Positions 30,222 to 41,409 of a stretch of 64,000 nt of DNA are shown piece after piece. Every line of letters begins with the position of its first letter. The first letter of the stretch is position 1. The position numbers and the translations under genes were made by a program. A model generated the notes under the pieces. The model ran no database searches. It was not told where the DNA came from and saw only the letters and a program-made list of their open reading frames with translations. This stretch comes from Trichopria drosophilae. Its lineage: Eukaryota > Arthropoda > Insecta > Hymenoptera > Diapriidae. The stretch is from contig CM059582.1 of assembly GCA_030407085.1 (NCBI GenBank), positions 85,777,501 to 85,841,500 on the forward strand. Reading direction: 5' to 3'.

Positions 30222-30744
30222 AATCATACAATGGGGTAATTCCACTAGCTTACGGATTACCTAAGATCCATAAACCGGGCATTCCGTATAGAATAATTGT
30301 CTCTACTGTAAATTCACCCACCTACAATTTAGCCAAATTTTACACTTCCATTTTGAGAAACGTAATAGGTAAAACTGAATCCTATATTAAAGATACATGG
30401 GACTGTAGGAAAAAAATTAAAACTTTTAAAATTCCACCTGCACATGCTCTTATATCTTTAGATGTAGTCTCACTATCTACGAACATCTCGTTACCATTAA
30501 TACGACATATTATTACGAAAAAATGGAACGAAATAACCAACTTTACATCTCTTTCACAAAACACCGAATGGAGACATCGCATGATTTTGATTACAAAAAC
30601 GTTCAAATTCTTGCCAGCGAAAGGAACCACAAGAAAAGGCTTCAATTGGAGAACTTCTTTATAAAAAAGAACAAAAACACTGTCAACATCAGATTCGAGT
30701 GTTCTACGTTACCGACCGCGTATTACCCTGTGATAGAATTATGA
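30222..30744 (+). pseudogene. Second Penelope-like copy: RT fragment joined to GIY-YIG C-terminus
   Basis: The plus-strand copy starts inside the RT fingers (about 30222), continues through VVSLSTNISLPLIRHI to SLSQ at about 30560. It then jumps directly to HDFDYKNVQILASERNHKKR, ending LPTAYYPVIEL (30523-30744 frame). The latter is the C-terminal part of a GIY-YIG endonuclease as found at the end of Penelope proteins. The RT catalytic core and first half of the endonuclease are deleted. It shows the family encodes an endonuclease that the minus copy has lost. Confidence 0.75.
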
Positions 30745-30927
30745 TAATTGAATGAATTTAAATAATGCCTTTCAAAAAATGGGTCATTTATTAATAATAA
30801 ATTACCTTTTTGTAGCATTTATTGGATTTTCATTTCATATTATTATTAGTTCTCATAACAGGTAATTTTAATGTTCATAATTCGCGGGTTTTCATTTCTA
30901 CACCTAGTGTCAATTATTGTAGACTTT
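30745..30927 (+). other. Penelope 3' untranslated stretch
   Basis: AT-rich sequence after the endonuclease stop and before the pseudo-LTR repeat. It contains AATAATAAATTACC-type A/T runs and no gene. Confidence 0.4.
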
Positions 30928-31562
30928 GTTACATGACGGTTAATCAAATCTTTCAAAGTGACAGTTTGTCAAAGAGCACTTGTTCCGCAACATCGTTTCG
31001 CTATCGTGGTTCGCGAGTTTAATCAATTTTGATAATTCCGCAGTAAGTAATAATTAAATAATAAAAATTTTTACGATATATTTTTTGAACATTATTTAAG
31101 AATTAACTTAAACAATTTTTCTCATATCTCGTTTTTCATATCCCTTATATAAATTTTCATATTCTTCTTATTTATATTTTTTTCATTTAATATCTGTATC
31201 TATATAGATAATTTTTTTAATAAAACCTTGTTTACAATTTTTTGAGCAGAACCAAGAAACAAACCGGAACATGTGTCTCATTTATCAAAACATGTGAATT
31301 TTAACCGCCACGTTTTTCGGTGAGTCATATTTATTGTGAAAATCGAATTGCGGAGTTTGAATTTTTTTAAAAATATTTTATATTTAAAATTTTTTAAACA
31401 TTGTATTTTTTTAAACATAGTATTTTTTTTGTGTCATTAAAGGTTCTGAAGATGGCCCATATCGAGGTCGAAACGTATTAGTGGAGTTTTGTTTATTTTT
31501 TCAACATCAATAAATTAGTAATAGGACCGTTTTCCCAAGAAAAAATTTTCAAAAGTTACCAA
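30928..31562 (+). repeat. Penelope pseudo-LTR, 3' copy
   Basis: Inverted counterpart of 28992-29645. It ends at AAGTTACCAA (31562), where the other copy continues into its ORF leader. The hammerhead-like core is at 31446-31474, with one change in stem II (GGTC for GGCC). Confidence 0.8.
31446..31474 (+). ncRNA. Candidate hammerhead core, second Penelope pseudo-LTR
   Basis: CTGAAGA, GGCC-loop-GGTC, then GAAAC. Same as 29098-29126 except one stem II change that leaves a G-U pair. Its maintenance in both copies supports a functional element. Confidence 0.5.
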
Positions 31563-33112
31563 TAATATGGAACATCTAATCTTGTTGAAAACATTGTCTA
31601 TTTGTACAAATATTCAACGAACTACGTGGCTTTTTGTGCATTAAAATACTTAAAAATAAATGTTCATAAATAATTAATAACCGACGTGTTAATTAAGTCA
31701 AATTCTCAATTGTTTAAAATATATCCGTCAAGATCAAAACCAATTTTGCGAATTACTCCGCTTCTAAACATGCTACGAGGTTCGTTCATGTTTGTGCAAA
31801 GCACAGAAAGCATTTTGCAAAAACTTCAATTGTCAACCAAATTATGTTTTCAACGAATCATTGTTTTTAACAAATTCTGGAAAAACTGGTAACGAAAAAC
31901 TCCTTTCTCTATTCTAACCTTCAACCCCTCCACTTTACCAAAAAAAGATAGAGTCAAAATCATATAAATAGCAGCTCCTAGACCACAGAAAACAGTAACT
32001 AGTAACTAGTCAATCGGCGACGGGTCTCCAGCAGCTCCAGAAGTAAAGTACATGAGGCATAATCACCGAGGGCGATCGTCAAGGAAGCAGTAAGCCCGCC
32101 GGCCCCCCTCCAGCTGACTCCGAAGTTCACCCTCTTCCTCCTTTTTCTCCCCCCTCCCCCCAATATTTTCTTTTAGATCAACGGAATGGGTTAGCTATCG
32201 AGCTGCGAACGCTGGTCTTCGACCACGTTGAGCCTCTCTGTGGTGAGCCTTCGGTTCGATCCACCTGGTGTCCGTAGGGTCTACCCTTTTTTTTTATTAG
32301 GGATCGACAAAGGGATTGACTTCCGAGCGGCGAACATTGGTCTTCGACCACATTGAGCCTCTCCGTTGTCGGCTCCCCAAATCGATCCATCTCTCGGTTG
32401 ATCATGGAATCGGGGTCAACACGCTCCGATGCATGATCGACCCATAGGAACCCTCCCCTTTTTTTGCAACTTAGGAAACCTCCGCGAACACCAATCTAGT
32501 TTCTTTCCCCCGGTTTTCCACCGCCCATCTCTTCATTCTCCAAAACCAATCCTCAACATTTCACGCCGTACCACCTTTCCTTTCGCTTCCATCCTACCCG
32601 TCTGGATCCGACAACCCACTAATCAGCATTTTCGTTTTTTTCATAGTGAAGGGTGCTCAGCAGCGCCGAAGGCTAAGGCGGGCCCGTCTCCGTCGGCAGG
32701 CCCAGTGGTCCGTGTGGGGCGCCCATTTTTCCAGGGCACTCGACCCCAAGGCTTCAACCAACCCGGTCTCTCGGGAGCAATTGGCCCAGATCTGTCAGCT
32801 CCAGACGGCCCCTCCTCCCGCCACCATACATCCTTCTTCGTTTGACCCTCTCCCCGAATCCCCTCCTGGCCTCAAGAAAAAAAATCACTCCACAACGGTA
32901 TAGAGATAGAAAACAACATAAAAAAGATAATGAATAAATAAATTAAATTTTACCTCCGAATCAACTTGTTTATTTTTCTACCCTCGTTATCTCTCCTTGT
33001 CCAGCAGCCTCCATTCACACACGAACTCCGAATCGTCCCTTCAGGACGATCCTCCTTTCGACCGACCGAAGTTGGTGCTTCGGTTTAAGGAGCACTAATT
33101 TGGGACGTAACA
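31563..33112 (+). repeat. ERV-2 5' LTR (5' boundary uncertain)
   Basis: It ends GGGACGTAACA directly before a PBS, with the same terminal GACGTAACA as ERV-1. It contains a TATA box (CATATAAATAGCAGC, about 31960), an imperfect internal duplication (about 32190-32275 and 32313-32400, GTCTTCGACCAC-TTGAGCCTCTC) and a poly(A) signal AATAAATAAA (about 32933). Its upstream edge meets the Penelope pseudo-LTR at 31562 and no TG start was found, so it may be truncated by the Penelope insertion. Short Arg/Pro-rich frames inside (32429-32903) are not supported as genes. Confidence 0.65.
31958..31966 (+). promoter_or_regulatory. TATA box of ERV-2 LTR
   Basis: CATATAAAT is followed about 25-30 nt later by CCACAGAAAACAGTAACTAG, a plausible start region. 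The AATAAA signal is about 970 nt downstream within the same LTR. Confidence 0.45.
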
Positions 33113-33115
33113 AAG

Positions 33116-33130
33116 TGGTGACAGCAGCCT
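33116..33130 (+). other. ERV-2 primer-binding site
   Basis: TGGTGACAGCAGCCT begins 3 nt after the LTR end. It shares TGGTGACAGC with ERV-1. Confidence 0.7.
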
Positions 33131-33994
33131 AAAAAAATATTGAATTCGCTACAAAAATTGCGAAAAATAATAGAACATTACGATACAAGTACGCAAAGTG
33201 TGGGAACACCTACGCAGCGCACGAGTATCGTATACTATTTTTCCTATTGAGTTGCGCAAAGTTCGACATCTTCAAGAGTACGTGCAAGGACGATGGGGAT
33301 GGAAAGAAGGGGCGAGACGGTGGGTTCCGACAAAAAAAAAGCAAAACACCATTAAGATTAAATGAAATGAATATTACAAAATGAAAAGGCGATATTTTTT
33401 ATAAGTTTGATTTCATAGTCTTTAATACATACAAATAATTCCAAATTGACATCAAAATTGACATTTTGTTAATTACTTCTTAGCAAACAGTTTTTTTTTG
33501 TCAAACGTATACTGCACAGCATTGAAGAAAAAAACGGGCTCTGACAGGTTTATACGACGGAAGATAAAACCTGCGCGTGCGGGCGGCTATAGCGCTCGTT
33601 TCAAATTACAACCAATCACACGCGAGAAGGATCGTATCTCAAACTAACCAATCACGAACGATAACGGTACTATAGACTCGGCGACTCGGTATACGTGTCC
33701 ACACTCTACATTCCCGCACGCATTTTAAGCTATATAAGTAACGGGGCACTTTGCGCACGATGATAGGAAAAACAATATTATGAACGGATAACCTGGATTT
33801 GGATAGGAATACAAGAAAAATACGGACCACGCGATCACTGTCGGGCCTTGGTATCCGCTGGCTGGGCATCCTAAGCTATAATCTAATTACATAAATTTAT
33901 TTTCAGCATTTCTATTTTCTCTGATAAATTTTTTGTTCTTATATAATGAAATTTCCACACATTTTGCGAATTATTACCCATATAAATGTCAGGA
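33131..33994 (+). other. ERV-2 leader with promoter-like segment
   Basis: No gene seen. The part 33605-33740 has two CCAAT boxes (AACCAATCACACGCG, TAACCAATCACGAACG) and a TATA-like TATATAAG at about 33731. A pyrimidine tract with TTTATTTTCAG (about 33895-33905) resembles a 3' splice site. This could be a remnant of another LTR or an internal promoter. Confidence 0.4.
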
Positions 33995-34777
33995 GAATGA
34001 GTAACTTGTAACTCAATAAAACACCTACACCAAGATACAAAAAACTCTGTTCTTGGACCAGCCTTAGTCAGTGATAGACGACGAAAAGTCCCGAAACAGT
34101 CTGAACAATCCCAAGAATCCCCTACAGAACAAACTTTGCAGAATGAACCAACAAAGACTGCAGAACAAATACAGTTAACGGATAGTACAGAACCAACTGC
34201 CGGTAGAAACAAGACAGACATTAAAACAAACAGAACAAACACCTGACACAGTAGAAATAAACCAAGCAACATCCTTAACGGAAGCAAAAATTGTCAGAGG
34301 AAAAAACAAAAAAGGAATTATTAGAAACAAGAACCATCACAGAGAACCAAAAAGGAAGCATTAACAAAGCAGGAGTTACTACAAGAAAAAACAAAGCAGG
34401 AGTTATTAACAGATTTAACAGAGAAACCAAAAAACCCATCACTAATAGAACAAATAGAACAAATATCACAAACAGAGGATACGCCACAAACAATACATAC
34501 CAAAAACCTAACATACCCGGAATTCTGCGAGCACGAACAACAAACAGGAAACAGAATTAAACAACTGAACTTCCGAATCAACGAAATCTTACTCGAAACC
34601 ACAAATACTAAAAAAATAACTACCAGGGACATAAACATACAAACAAGCACCCCAAACGAAAAACAGTATAACCAACATAACCTGCCATTTATAAAGATAC
34701 GAAATAGCCTCCTAGACAGTAGAGATTCTGACAGTAATGAAGATATAAACAAGACAATAACCGAAGAAGACGAAAAT
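33995..34777 (+). pseudogene. gag: ERV-2 gag, decayed N-terminal region
   Basis: A frame beginning near 34040 reads NSVLGPALVSDRRRKVPKQS and continues with a Thr/Gln/Asn-rich sequence. It corresponds in position and style to the ERV-1 Gag N-terminus (SEVLGSGLLPTKKHK). It is broken by stops and frame changes after about 70 codons (TNT-stop near 34243). Nothing else is coded here; Asn/Thr-rich frames at 34291-34560 are shifted readings. Confidence 0.5.
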
Positions 34778-36078
34778 ATGGCAACCTACCACGACAGACT
34801 AACATTGAACCACACAATAGAACATGTGCCTAGATTCGACGGAGATCCAAAAACCTTCTACGCATTTGTAGACGCATGCGATGAGGCATTACAAATATTA
34901 CACGCAGCAGGGCAAGACATAGTTAAATTATTAAAAAGTAGACTTAGAGGTGAAGCTCGCCGAATAGTAAAAAATGAGGATTTTAAGACAATCAATTCAC
35001 TCTTTAAGAGATTACAAAAAGTATATGCCCCAGCAAACTCCTTGACGGAAGACAAGAACTAATAGGAATGCATCAGTTAGACTTCGAAAATGTAGTTTCA
35101 TACACCAATCGAGTTAGGGAAACATCGGATAGGATTTTAGAAATGTACAAAGCATTAAGCGAAGACGGAGAAGTAACTGACGAAGAAAAAGATCAAACGG
35201 ATAAAGAAGTACTAGAAGTATTTGTTAATGGATTAAAACCTCAGATAGAAATTAGACTGGCATATTTAGAATTAGAAAACCTATCAGCAGCAGTTCAAAA
35301 AGCAATACAAATCGAGAAAAAAATTAAAATATCAAACAATATTAGAGGAATTGAAATAATTGAAAAACCAGATGAGAAAAAGAAAACCCTAAGAAGACAA
35401 ACTATAAATACTGATAAAATAAAGTGTCAAATTTGCAAAAAAATCGGTCATGAAGCAGCAACATGTTTTTATAGAAAACATAACCAGTCTCAAAATGCGC
35501 AAGCAGAAACAACGCATTTTTAAAACTTTAGAAATAACCCATACCAAGTTAACCAACAACATTTTCAACCACCAAACAGTCAGAACTATAACCAAACTCA
35601 AAACTACCAACAAAATCAAAACTTCAATCAACCTCAAAACTACTAACAACCACAAAAATATGAAAACTACAACCAACCACAGAATTATAGACAAAATCAC
35701 AACCTACCACATAATTTCAGACAAAACCAGAATCACAACTAACCTCAAAATTATAAAGAGAATCAAAATCACAATCAACTACAGAATTATAGGCAAAGCC
35801 AAAATTACAGCCAAACACAGAATTATAGACAAAATCAAAATTACAACCAAACGCGAGATTACCCTTAAAATCGACAAAGTCAAAACTACAACCAACCCTT
35901 CAACAACCAACAAAAACAAGGTAGTTACTGCAAAAATATAGGACACTTCTGGCGCGAATGTAGAAAACTAAAATTTAAAGAAAAAATGAGAGCTGAACTT
36001 CTTCAGGAACTAAACTCACCGGGAATTCTTTCGCCGAAACAGGCGCGCGGAGAGAGACAAGGGCAACGCGCCAAATGA
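34778..36078 (+). pseudogene. gag: ERV-2 gag core, zinc knuckle and Asn/Gln-rich tail
   Basis: 34778-35062 carries the capsid-like core (YHDRLTLNHTIEHVPRFDGD, LKSRLRGEARRIVKN). A small indel near 35045-35065 shifts to 35068-35523 (LDFENVVSYTNRVRETSD, VNGLKPQIEIRL) and an intact CCHC knuckle CQICKKIGHEAATC. After a TAA at 35521 the same frame goes on through Gln/Asn/Tyr repeats (QNYRQNQNYNQ) interrupted by several TAA codons where CAA is expected. It then reaches a second knuckle that has lost its first Cys (SYCKNIGHFWREC), ending near 36078. The matching ERV-1 repeat has a different unit (QNFQPRNN). Confidence 0.75.
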
Positions 36079-36079
36079 A

Positions 36080-36553
36080 CCACATGAGGAAAGAAAATAT
36101 ACCGCAAGGAAAATAAAAATAATTAACCTTAGTAAAAATGATGTACCCTTAATACAGATGAATTCAGAAGATTTAAATTCAACAATAGAACTAATGGTCG
36201 ACACTGGCGCAAGCGTAAATGTAATCAAGGAGGAAAATATAAAAGGAGAAACATTAATAGACGAATCACAAATTATAGACTTAAAAGGTATTACAGAGCA
36301 ACCCGTTACAACAATGGGAGTAGTCATCTTAGAAATCATGGGATATGAAACAAAATTTCACATAGTAAAAATTGATTTTCCTATAGAATTCTTTCACAAA
36401 CATCAAGCAACAATAGATTACAAAAACCATTGTATCGAATGGGTAGGCAATAAAATTCATTTCTATAAAAAATGCATGACAATCCCAGTAATAGCAATAC
36501 GTAAACGTAAAGAATAAAAAAATACAGTATGGATATGTACCTCGCCTTGATAA
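36080..36553 (+). pseudogene. pol: ERV-2 pol, protease region
   Basis: The frame overlapping the end of gag reads KIIN-LSKNDVPLIQMNSEDL and then the active site ELMVDTGASVNVIKEEN, with a flap-like region to CIEWVGNKIHF. It closely parallels ERV-1. It ends at 36515, just before the TRIM insertion; the continuation is at 37296. Confidence 0.75.
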
Positions 36554-37291
36554 TAAAGGGGTAAGGTAGCTTTACCTCCTTCCGGTATGGCGGAAATCTA
36601 CCATACCGACAGTGGCGGATAATGCAGACCACTGTGTCGATCGTTTCGTCCCGGTCCCCACTACTGGACTCATCAGTAAGGCGACATAGTGGGGCCCTGC
36701 CTTATACGATCCGGAGGAAGAGTGGAAATTGCGGGCTTATATACGAAAGCTGTGCTACTGCAGTCACTTGCGAGAACGGAGTTCGACGGCAGTCGCCACA
36801 ATACTCCCCCTCCAGTGACATTGCAGGACGTAGGACTAGGACGGAACGATACAATGATAGTTCAGAAGGAACGAGTTCACCCCAACTCATTGCCGACAGC
36901 AAACCTTTCAGGGCTCCAGCGGAACGAGGAATCGGACTCGTGTGTGAGCAGCTAGGCTCCAGCGGAAAGAGGAATTGGACTCGTGTGTGAGCAGCTACAG
37001 ATGCGGTAAGGGAAGCAATGGAGTTGGGTTACCAGGGTCACCAATGAAGAGGTAAGGTAGCATTACCTCCTTCCGGTATGGCGGAAATCTACCATACCGA
37101 CAGTGGCGGATAATGCAGACCATTGTGTCGATCGTTTCGTCCCGGTCCCCACTACTGGACTCATCAGTAAGGCGACATAGTGGGGCCCTGCCTTATACGA
37201 TCCGGAGGAAGAGTGGAAATTGCGGGCTTATATACGAAAGCTGTGCTACTGCAGTCACTTGCGAGAAAGGAGTTCGACGGCAGTCGCCACA
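36554..37291 (-). mobile_element. TRIM: 738-bp non-autonomous LTR element
   Basis: Two 247-bp direct repeats (36554-36800 and 37045-37291), differing at only a few positions, flank 244 bp of non-coding DNA. ATAA is duplicated on both sides (36550-36553, 37292-37295). Read on the minus strand, each repeat starts TGTGGCGACTGCC and the 5' copy ends CTCTTCA. It is followed by a PBS-like TGGTGACCCTGGTAACCC, and a polypurine tract (GGAGGGGGAGTAT) precedes the 3' copy. It contains no protein gene, so it must rely on Gypsy enzymes from elsewhere. It splits ERV-2 pol. Confidence 0.85.
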
Positions 37292-37295
37292 ATAA

Positions 37296-37770
37296 TATAG
37301 AAGGCGTATACTTAGGAGAAGCCATAGTAAAACATGATAATGGAAGAGCATACTTAAACATTTTTAACACAACAGATAAGGAAATAGAAGTAGACATACC
37401 AACCCTAGAATTAGACGAATTAGGAAAAGATTTCGAAATCCTCAGCGAAGATAACCAAAGAAAATTCACATGCGATAACAAGGAGGAACAAGTAACAATA
37501 ATAAGCACCCAAACCAATAATTATAAAACAGATTGCAAAAACAATCATGAAAATCTACATTTCGAAGTCATGAATAATAATGACAGTAATGATGACGATA
37601 ATAAGGATGACGGGATGGAAGATATAATAAACCAGATACTAAAAAGCCTCAATGACTACGAAGAAGATGAAACGATCCCAAACCTTTGGTATGATGGTAC
37701 ATCTAACGATAAGAAATCAGCAGATCCGACACTTGATTATAATACAAATTATAAATTCTATACTTACTGA
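37296..37770 (+). pseudogene. pol: ERV-2 pol, protease-RT spacer
   Basis: Resumes right after the TRIM with NIEGVYLGEAIVKHDNG (ERV-1: MEGVFLGDAIVKNNNG), then PTLELDELGKDFEI and a short acidic Asn/Asp stretch (NNNDSNDDDNKDDG). The frame stops at 37768. The huge Asn/Glu repeat of ERV-1 is absent here. Confidence 0.7.
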
Positions 37771-37859
37771 ATTCCTAAAAACAAATAACCACAAGTTTAG
37801 ACCAAACGAACATATAAACATATGTAATACAAGAACGAGCAGAAAAAGTAAAAAAACTA

Positions 37860-39290
37860 CTACGGATCAAATTTTTAAACAGCAAAGAAAGAGAAAGCAT
37901 AGAGAAAATAATAAACGCAAACGCAGACGTTTTTCACTTACTAGAAGAACCCTTAGGATTTACACCACTAATCAAACATAAAATAATCACAACCGAAGAA
38001 ACTCCTATAAATACTAAACAATACCGATTTCCTCCAATACATAAGGAAGAAATTAATAAACAAATAGCAAAACAACTAAACTTAGGAAATATAAAACCTT
38101 CAAAATCACCATACAATACACCTCTATGGATAGTTCAAAGAAAAATTACTCTCAAGGAAAAAAAAGATGGAGAATGGTACTTGACTTCAGAAAATTAAAC
38201 GAAAAATCAATAGGAGACTCATACCCGATACCTAATACTGTGGACATCTTGGACCAACTAGGGGGAGCCAAATATTTTTCAATTTTCGACCTAGCATCTG
38301 GATTTCTGCAGATAAAAATGGATGACAACTATGCACAAAAGACAGCTTTTTCCACACTACATGGTCACTACGAATTTGATAGAATGCCATTTGGATTAAA
38401 AAATGCACCCGCCACATTCCAAAGATTGATGGACATTGTCTTATCCGGATTACAAGGCAGTGAACTTTTTGTCTACCTTGACGATTTGGTCATCTACGCC
38501 TCATCTTTAAGGGAACATGAAATAAAATGTGAAAAACTGATGAAAATACTAAAAGACGCAAACATAAAAATTACAACCAGATAAATGCGAATTTCTGAGG
38601 AAAGAAGTTTGCTATCTAGGACATATAATAGAAGAAGAAGGCCTAAAATCTGACCCAAACAAAATTATTTGTGTAAAAAAATGTCCAACACCCAGAAATC
38701 AAAAAAACATTAGACAATTTCTAGGTTTAGCCGGATACTACAAAAGATTTATACATAAATTTTCAGAAGTTGCAAAGCCACTGTCGGAGCTTCTAAAGAA
38801 AGATGTACCTTTTAAATGGGAAGAGGCAGAAATAAATGCATTTGATATACTATGAGAAAAACTATGCACCGAACCAGTCCGGCAGTACCCAGATTTCGAC
38901 CAACCATTTATAATAACAATGGACGCATTAAGATTTGCAATAGGCGCAACCCTATCACAAGGAGAAATAGAAAAAGATAAGCCAACAGCATATGCATCAC
39001 GAGTTTTAAGCGAACACGGACAAAAATACGATATCTATGACAAAGACGCATTGGATATATACTACGGAATCTTACACTACATACCATATATTTACGGCCG
39101 ATATTTTACAATTGTAACAGACCATAAACCTCTGACATCATTTAGAACAAAAAAAGATCCTGATTCTAGAGTAGCGAAATGGATTTATAAATTATTAGAA
39201 TACGAATTCGACGTCCTCCACAAGGATGAAAAGCAAACGTAAATGTAGATGCATTATCCCGAAACCCAGTCGAAATGTTAAAAATAGAAG
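37860..39290 (+). pseudogene. pol: ERV-2 reverse transcriptase and RNase H, frameshifted
   Basis: One frame carries EKIINANADVFHLLEEPLG and TPINTKQYRFPPIHKEE up to about 38145. After a frameshift, 38126-38584 gives WRMVLDFRKLNEKSIGD, FSIFDLASGFLQIKM and an intact YLDD (LFVYLDDLVIYAS). Another shift near 38578 leads to LQPDKCEFLRKEVCYLGH, GLAGYYKRF and, after a TGA near 38855, RNase H (MDALRFAIGATLSQ, TIVTDHKPLTSF). The end is NVDALSRNPVE at about 39270. At the codon where ERV-1 has its TAA, this copy has Leu (DILDQLGGAKYF). Confidence 0.85.
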
Positions 39291-41409
39291 ATTCATGAAA
39301 TAAAACTTATCACAAGAAGATACTAAAAATGATGCAAGAAATGGGTTGGAGAATGGAGAGGGTCCGGTATAGGCAAATATAACCAAGGAATCCAAGAACC
39401 TATTAACTTAAAAACACAAACATATAGAAGAGGACTAGGAAAATATGAGATCACACATTGAATTTGTTAAAAGTAAAGAAATTTTGAAACCGAAATCAAT
39501 AAGAGAAACAATACCACATAATTCAATATACAAGATAGTAGTTCCGAAAAATAATACGAAAATAAATTACACAGGTCCGAAATACTGCCTACCAGCTAAG
39601 GTACCATTTTGCATAAAATGCAATAAACTAAATCATATTAACGACAAATGCAGCATTGCACACGAAGGAAACACATTAAAAAACAACGAAATAATAACTA
39701 TCGCACATATAGAAAAAGATAATAATGAGGTTCCATTAAGAAGAAGCATAAGAAAAACTAAACCACCAGAATGATTTCGAACTCATCAGGAAGAAAAGGA
39801 AATTACACAAAAACATCAAGGAAATAGAAAAAATAAACCCCTTAACCCTTTGCGGGGCAGACGCCGCTATAGTGGCGCCCTAATTGTCTTCAGTTTTTTC
39901 TGTACAGTATGATTTTTTTAGGCTCTAAATCGTTCATTTTTTTTAATGGGACACTGGATGTTTGCCTAACAAGTTTCTCAGTCCAAAATGTCAAGTAGCA
40001 CTAAATATAATTAGTTGTAAACAATTAATAACGAAAAATGTAGAATTTTTAAATTAATTCGGCTGTGAGCTCATTTTACACACAAATTAACTGATGTTTG
40101 GTACAGAGGGGTTTTCTAGATCGCTGATTACGAATCCAGTCTTAGATTTTAAAAATTCAAAATGGCGGATCCAATATGGCGACCTGACGATACAAAAATT
40201 TAATAAATAACAAATGAAAAAATAAAAAAAAATAACAAAAATTAAAGAATAAAAAAAAATAAAAAAATAAAAAAAAAAGTAAAAAATAAAAAAAAAATAT
40301 GGAACTAGTACCTCCCCACGTCCACGTCGTTAGTTCCGGGTTATGCTGAGAGGGAGAATCTGATGCACTAGAAAACACTTTGTGACGCTGAAATCATAAT
40401 TAGCGACTTTTAACATCCTTATAAAAAATTAGCATTTATCTACTAATTATCAAATAGTTTGTCGGCCAAGTTGAATCCGATATTTTGAATTTTCAAATTC
40501 TGAGTTCAGATTCGTAATCAGCAAGCCCGAAAACCACCGAGGGACGACTTTCATGCGATTCGAATGACTTTTTAGATTTTCGTCCGCCATATTGGACCTG
40601 CCATTTTGAATTTTCAAATTCTGAGTTCAGATTCGTAATCAGCGACCTCGAAAACAATAAGAATGACTGATATTGAAATAATCGGATCAGTAAAATAATG
40701 TGCCCCTGAAAGGGTTAAGAATAGGCAAAACCTAGAAAACGCACAGAGCAATATTAATGAAATGGAACAATATAATGAAGATTTGGACAGCTTAACAAGA
40801 CATTTACCATATAAAAAGAAAAACCAACAATACCACTCAACTAATTCAGTTATTGATGACAACGATACAAATTCAATATACGTCGAAGACGCTACTGATA
40901 AAAAAAGTAAAGTCAGCAGTAACGAGACAAACAACAAAATCAAAAACAAAAACATAATAGAAGTAAAAAACCACTTGTATATGCAAAAAGACAATTTAAC
41001 CTATTTTCTAACAACTACAGGACAACCCTGCGATAATGGCGCATTAACACTACAAAAAAGAAACGAATTACCAAAATTTACCAACTTGGAAATAAATAAA
41101 ATAGCAACCATCAAGAAAAATATTAAATATCACATTGCACTCCCGGTAATTACAAATACAGGGGAAAGTCAGCTGACAGTAATGAACAATATTAGGACAC
41201 TTCTTAAATTATTAAAAAAGGAAATAAACAACCTGCAACTCAAAAGTATTATCATCTCAAAAGCAGATGAAGTAGCCAGAGTAGAATGGAGTAACATAAT
41301 CAAAATAATAGAACAACTATTTAAAACCTCAAATACAACAATCCTAATTTGTAATGGAAAAATAAATCACGCGGAATCGCATACATACCACTCCAATCGG
41401 TGGACATAA
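39291..41409 (+). pseudogene. pol: ERV-2 pol linker (G-patch, zinc knuckle), split by MITE
   Basis: From 39291 on it retains the G-patch (MQEMGWRMER, frameshift, GSGIGKYNQGIQEP), then 39445-39774 with the CCHC knuckle CIKCNKLNHINDKC and RRSIRKTKPPE. The MITE occupies 39846-40714. The linker resumes at 40719 and includes IIEVKNHLYMQKDNLTYFL and HIALPVITNTGESQL, homologous to the pre-integrase region of ERV-1, to 41409. The AT-hook seen in ERV-1 is not visible here, perhaps lost at the MITE site. Confidence 0.75.
39846..40714. mobile_element. piggyBac-like MITE (869 bp) with TTAA duplications
   Basis: It is bounded by TTAA at 39842-39845 and 40715-40718. Ends are near-inverted repeats: CCCTTTGCGGGGC on the left and GCCCCTGAAAGGG on the right. 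Internally it has AATTCAAAATGGCGGATCCA near 40150 and inverted or direct copies of CAGATTCGTAATCAGC near 40510 and 40640. There is no ORF. The TTAA target and CCCTTT end are typical of piggyBac-type elements. It shares internal sequence with the element at 60487. Confidence 0.8.

Noticed and set aside
32245..32265. GGTTCGATCC resembling a tRNA B box
   Set aside because: No A box, acceptor stem or cloverleaf around it; it lies in the ERV-2 LTR duplication.
32429..32903. Arg/Pro-rich frames in the ERV-2 LTR
   Set aside because: Overlapping frames of similar length, no second LTR to test conservation, no domain.
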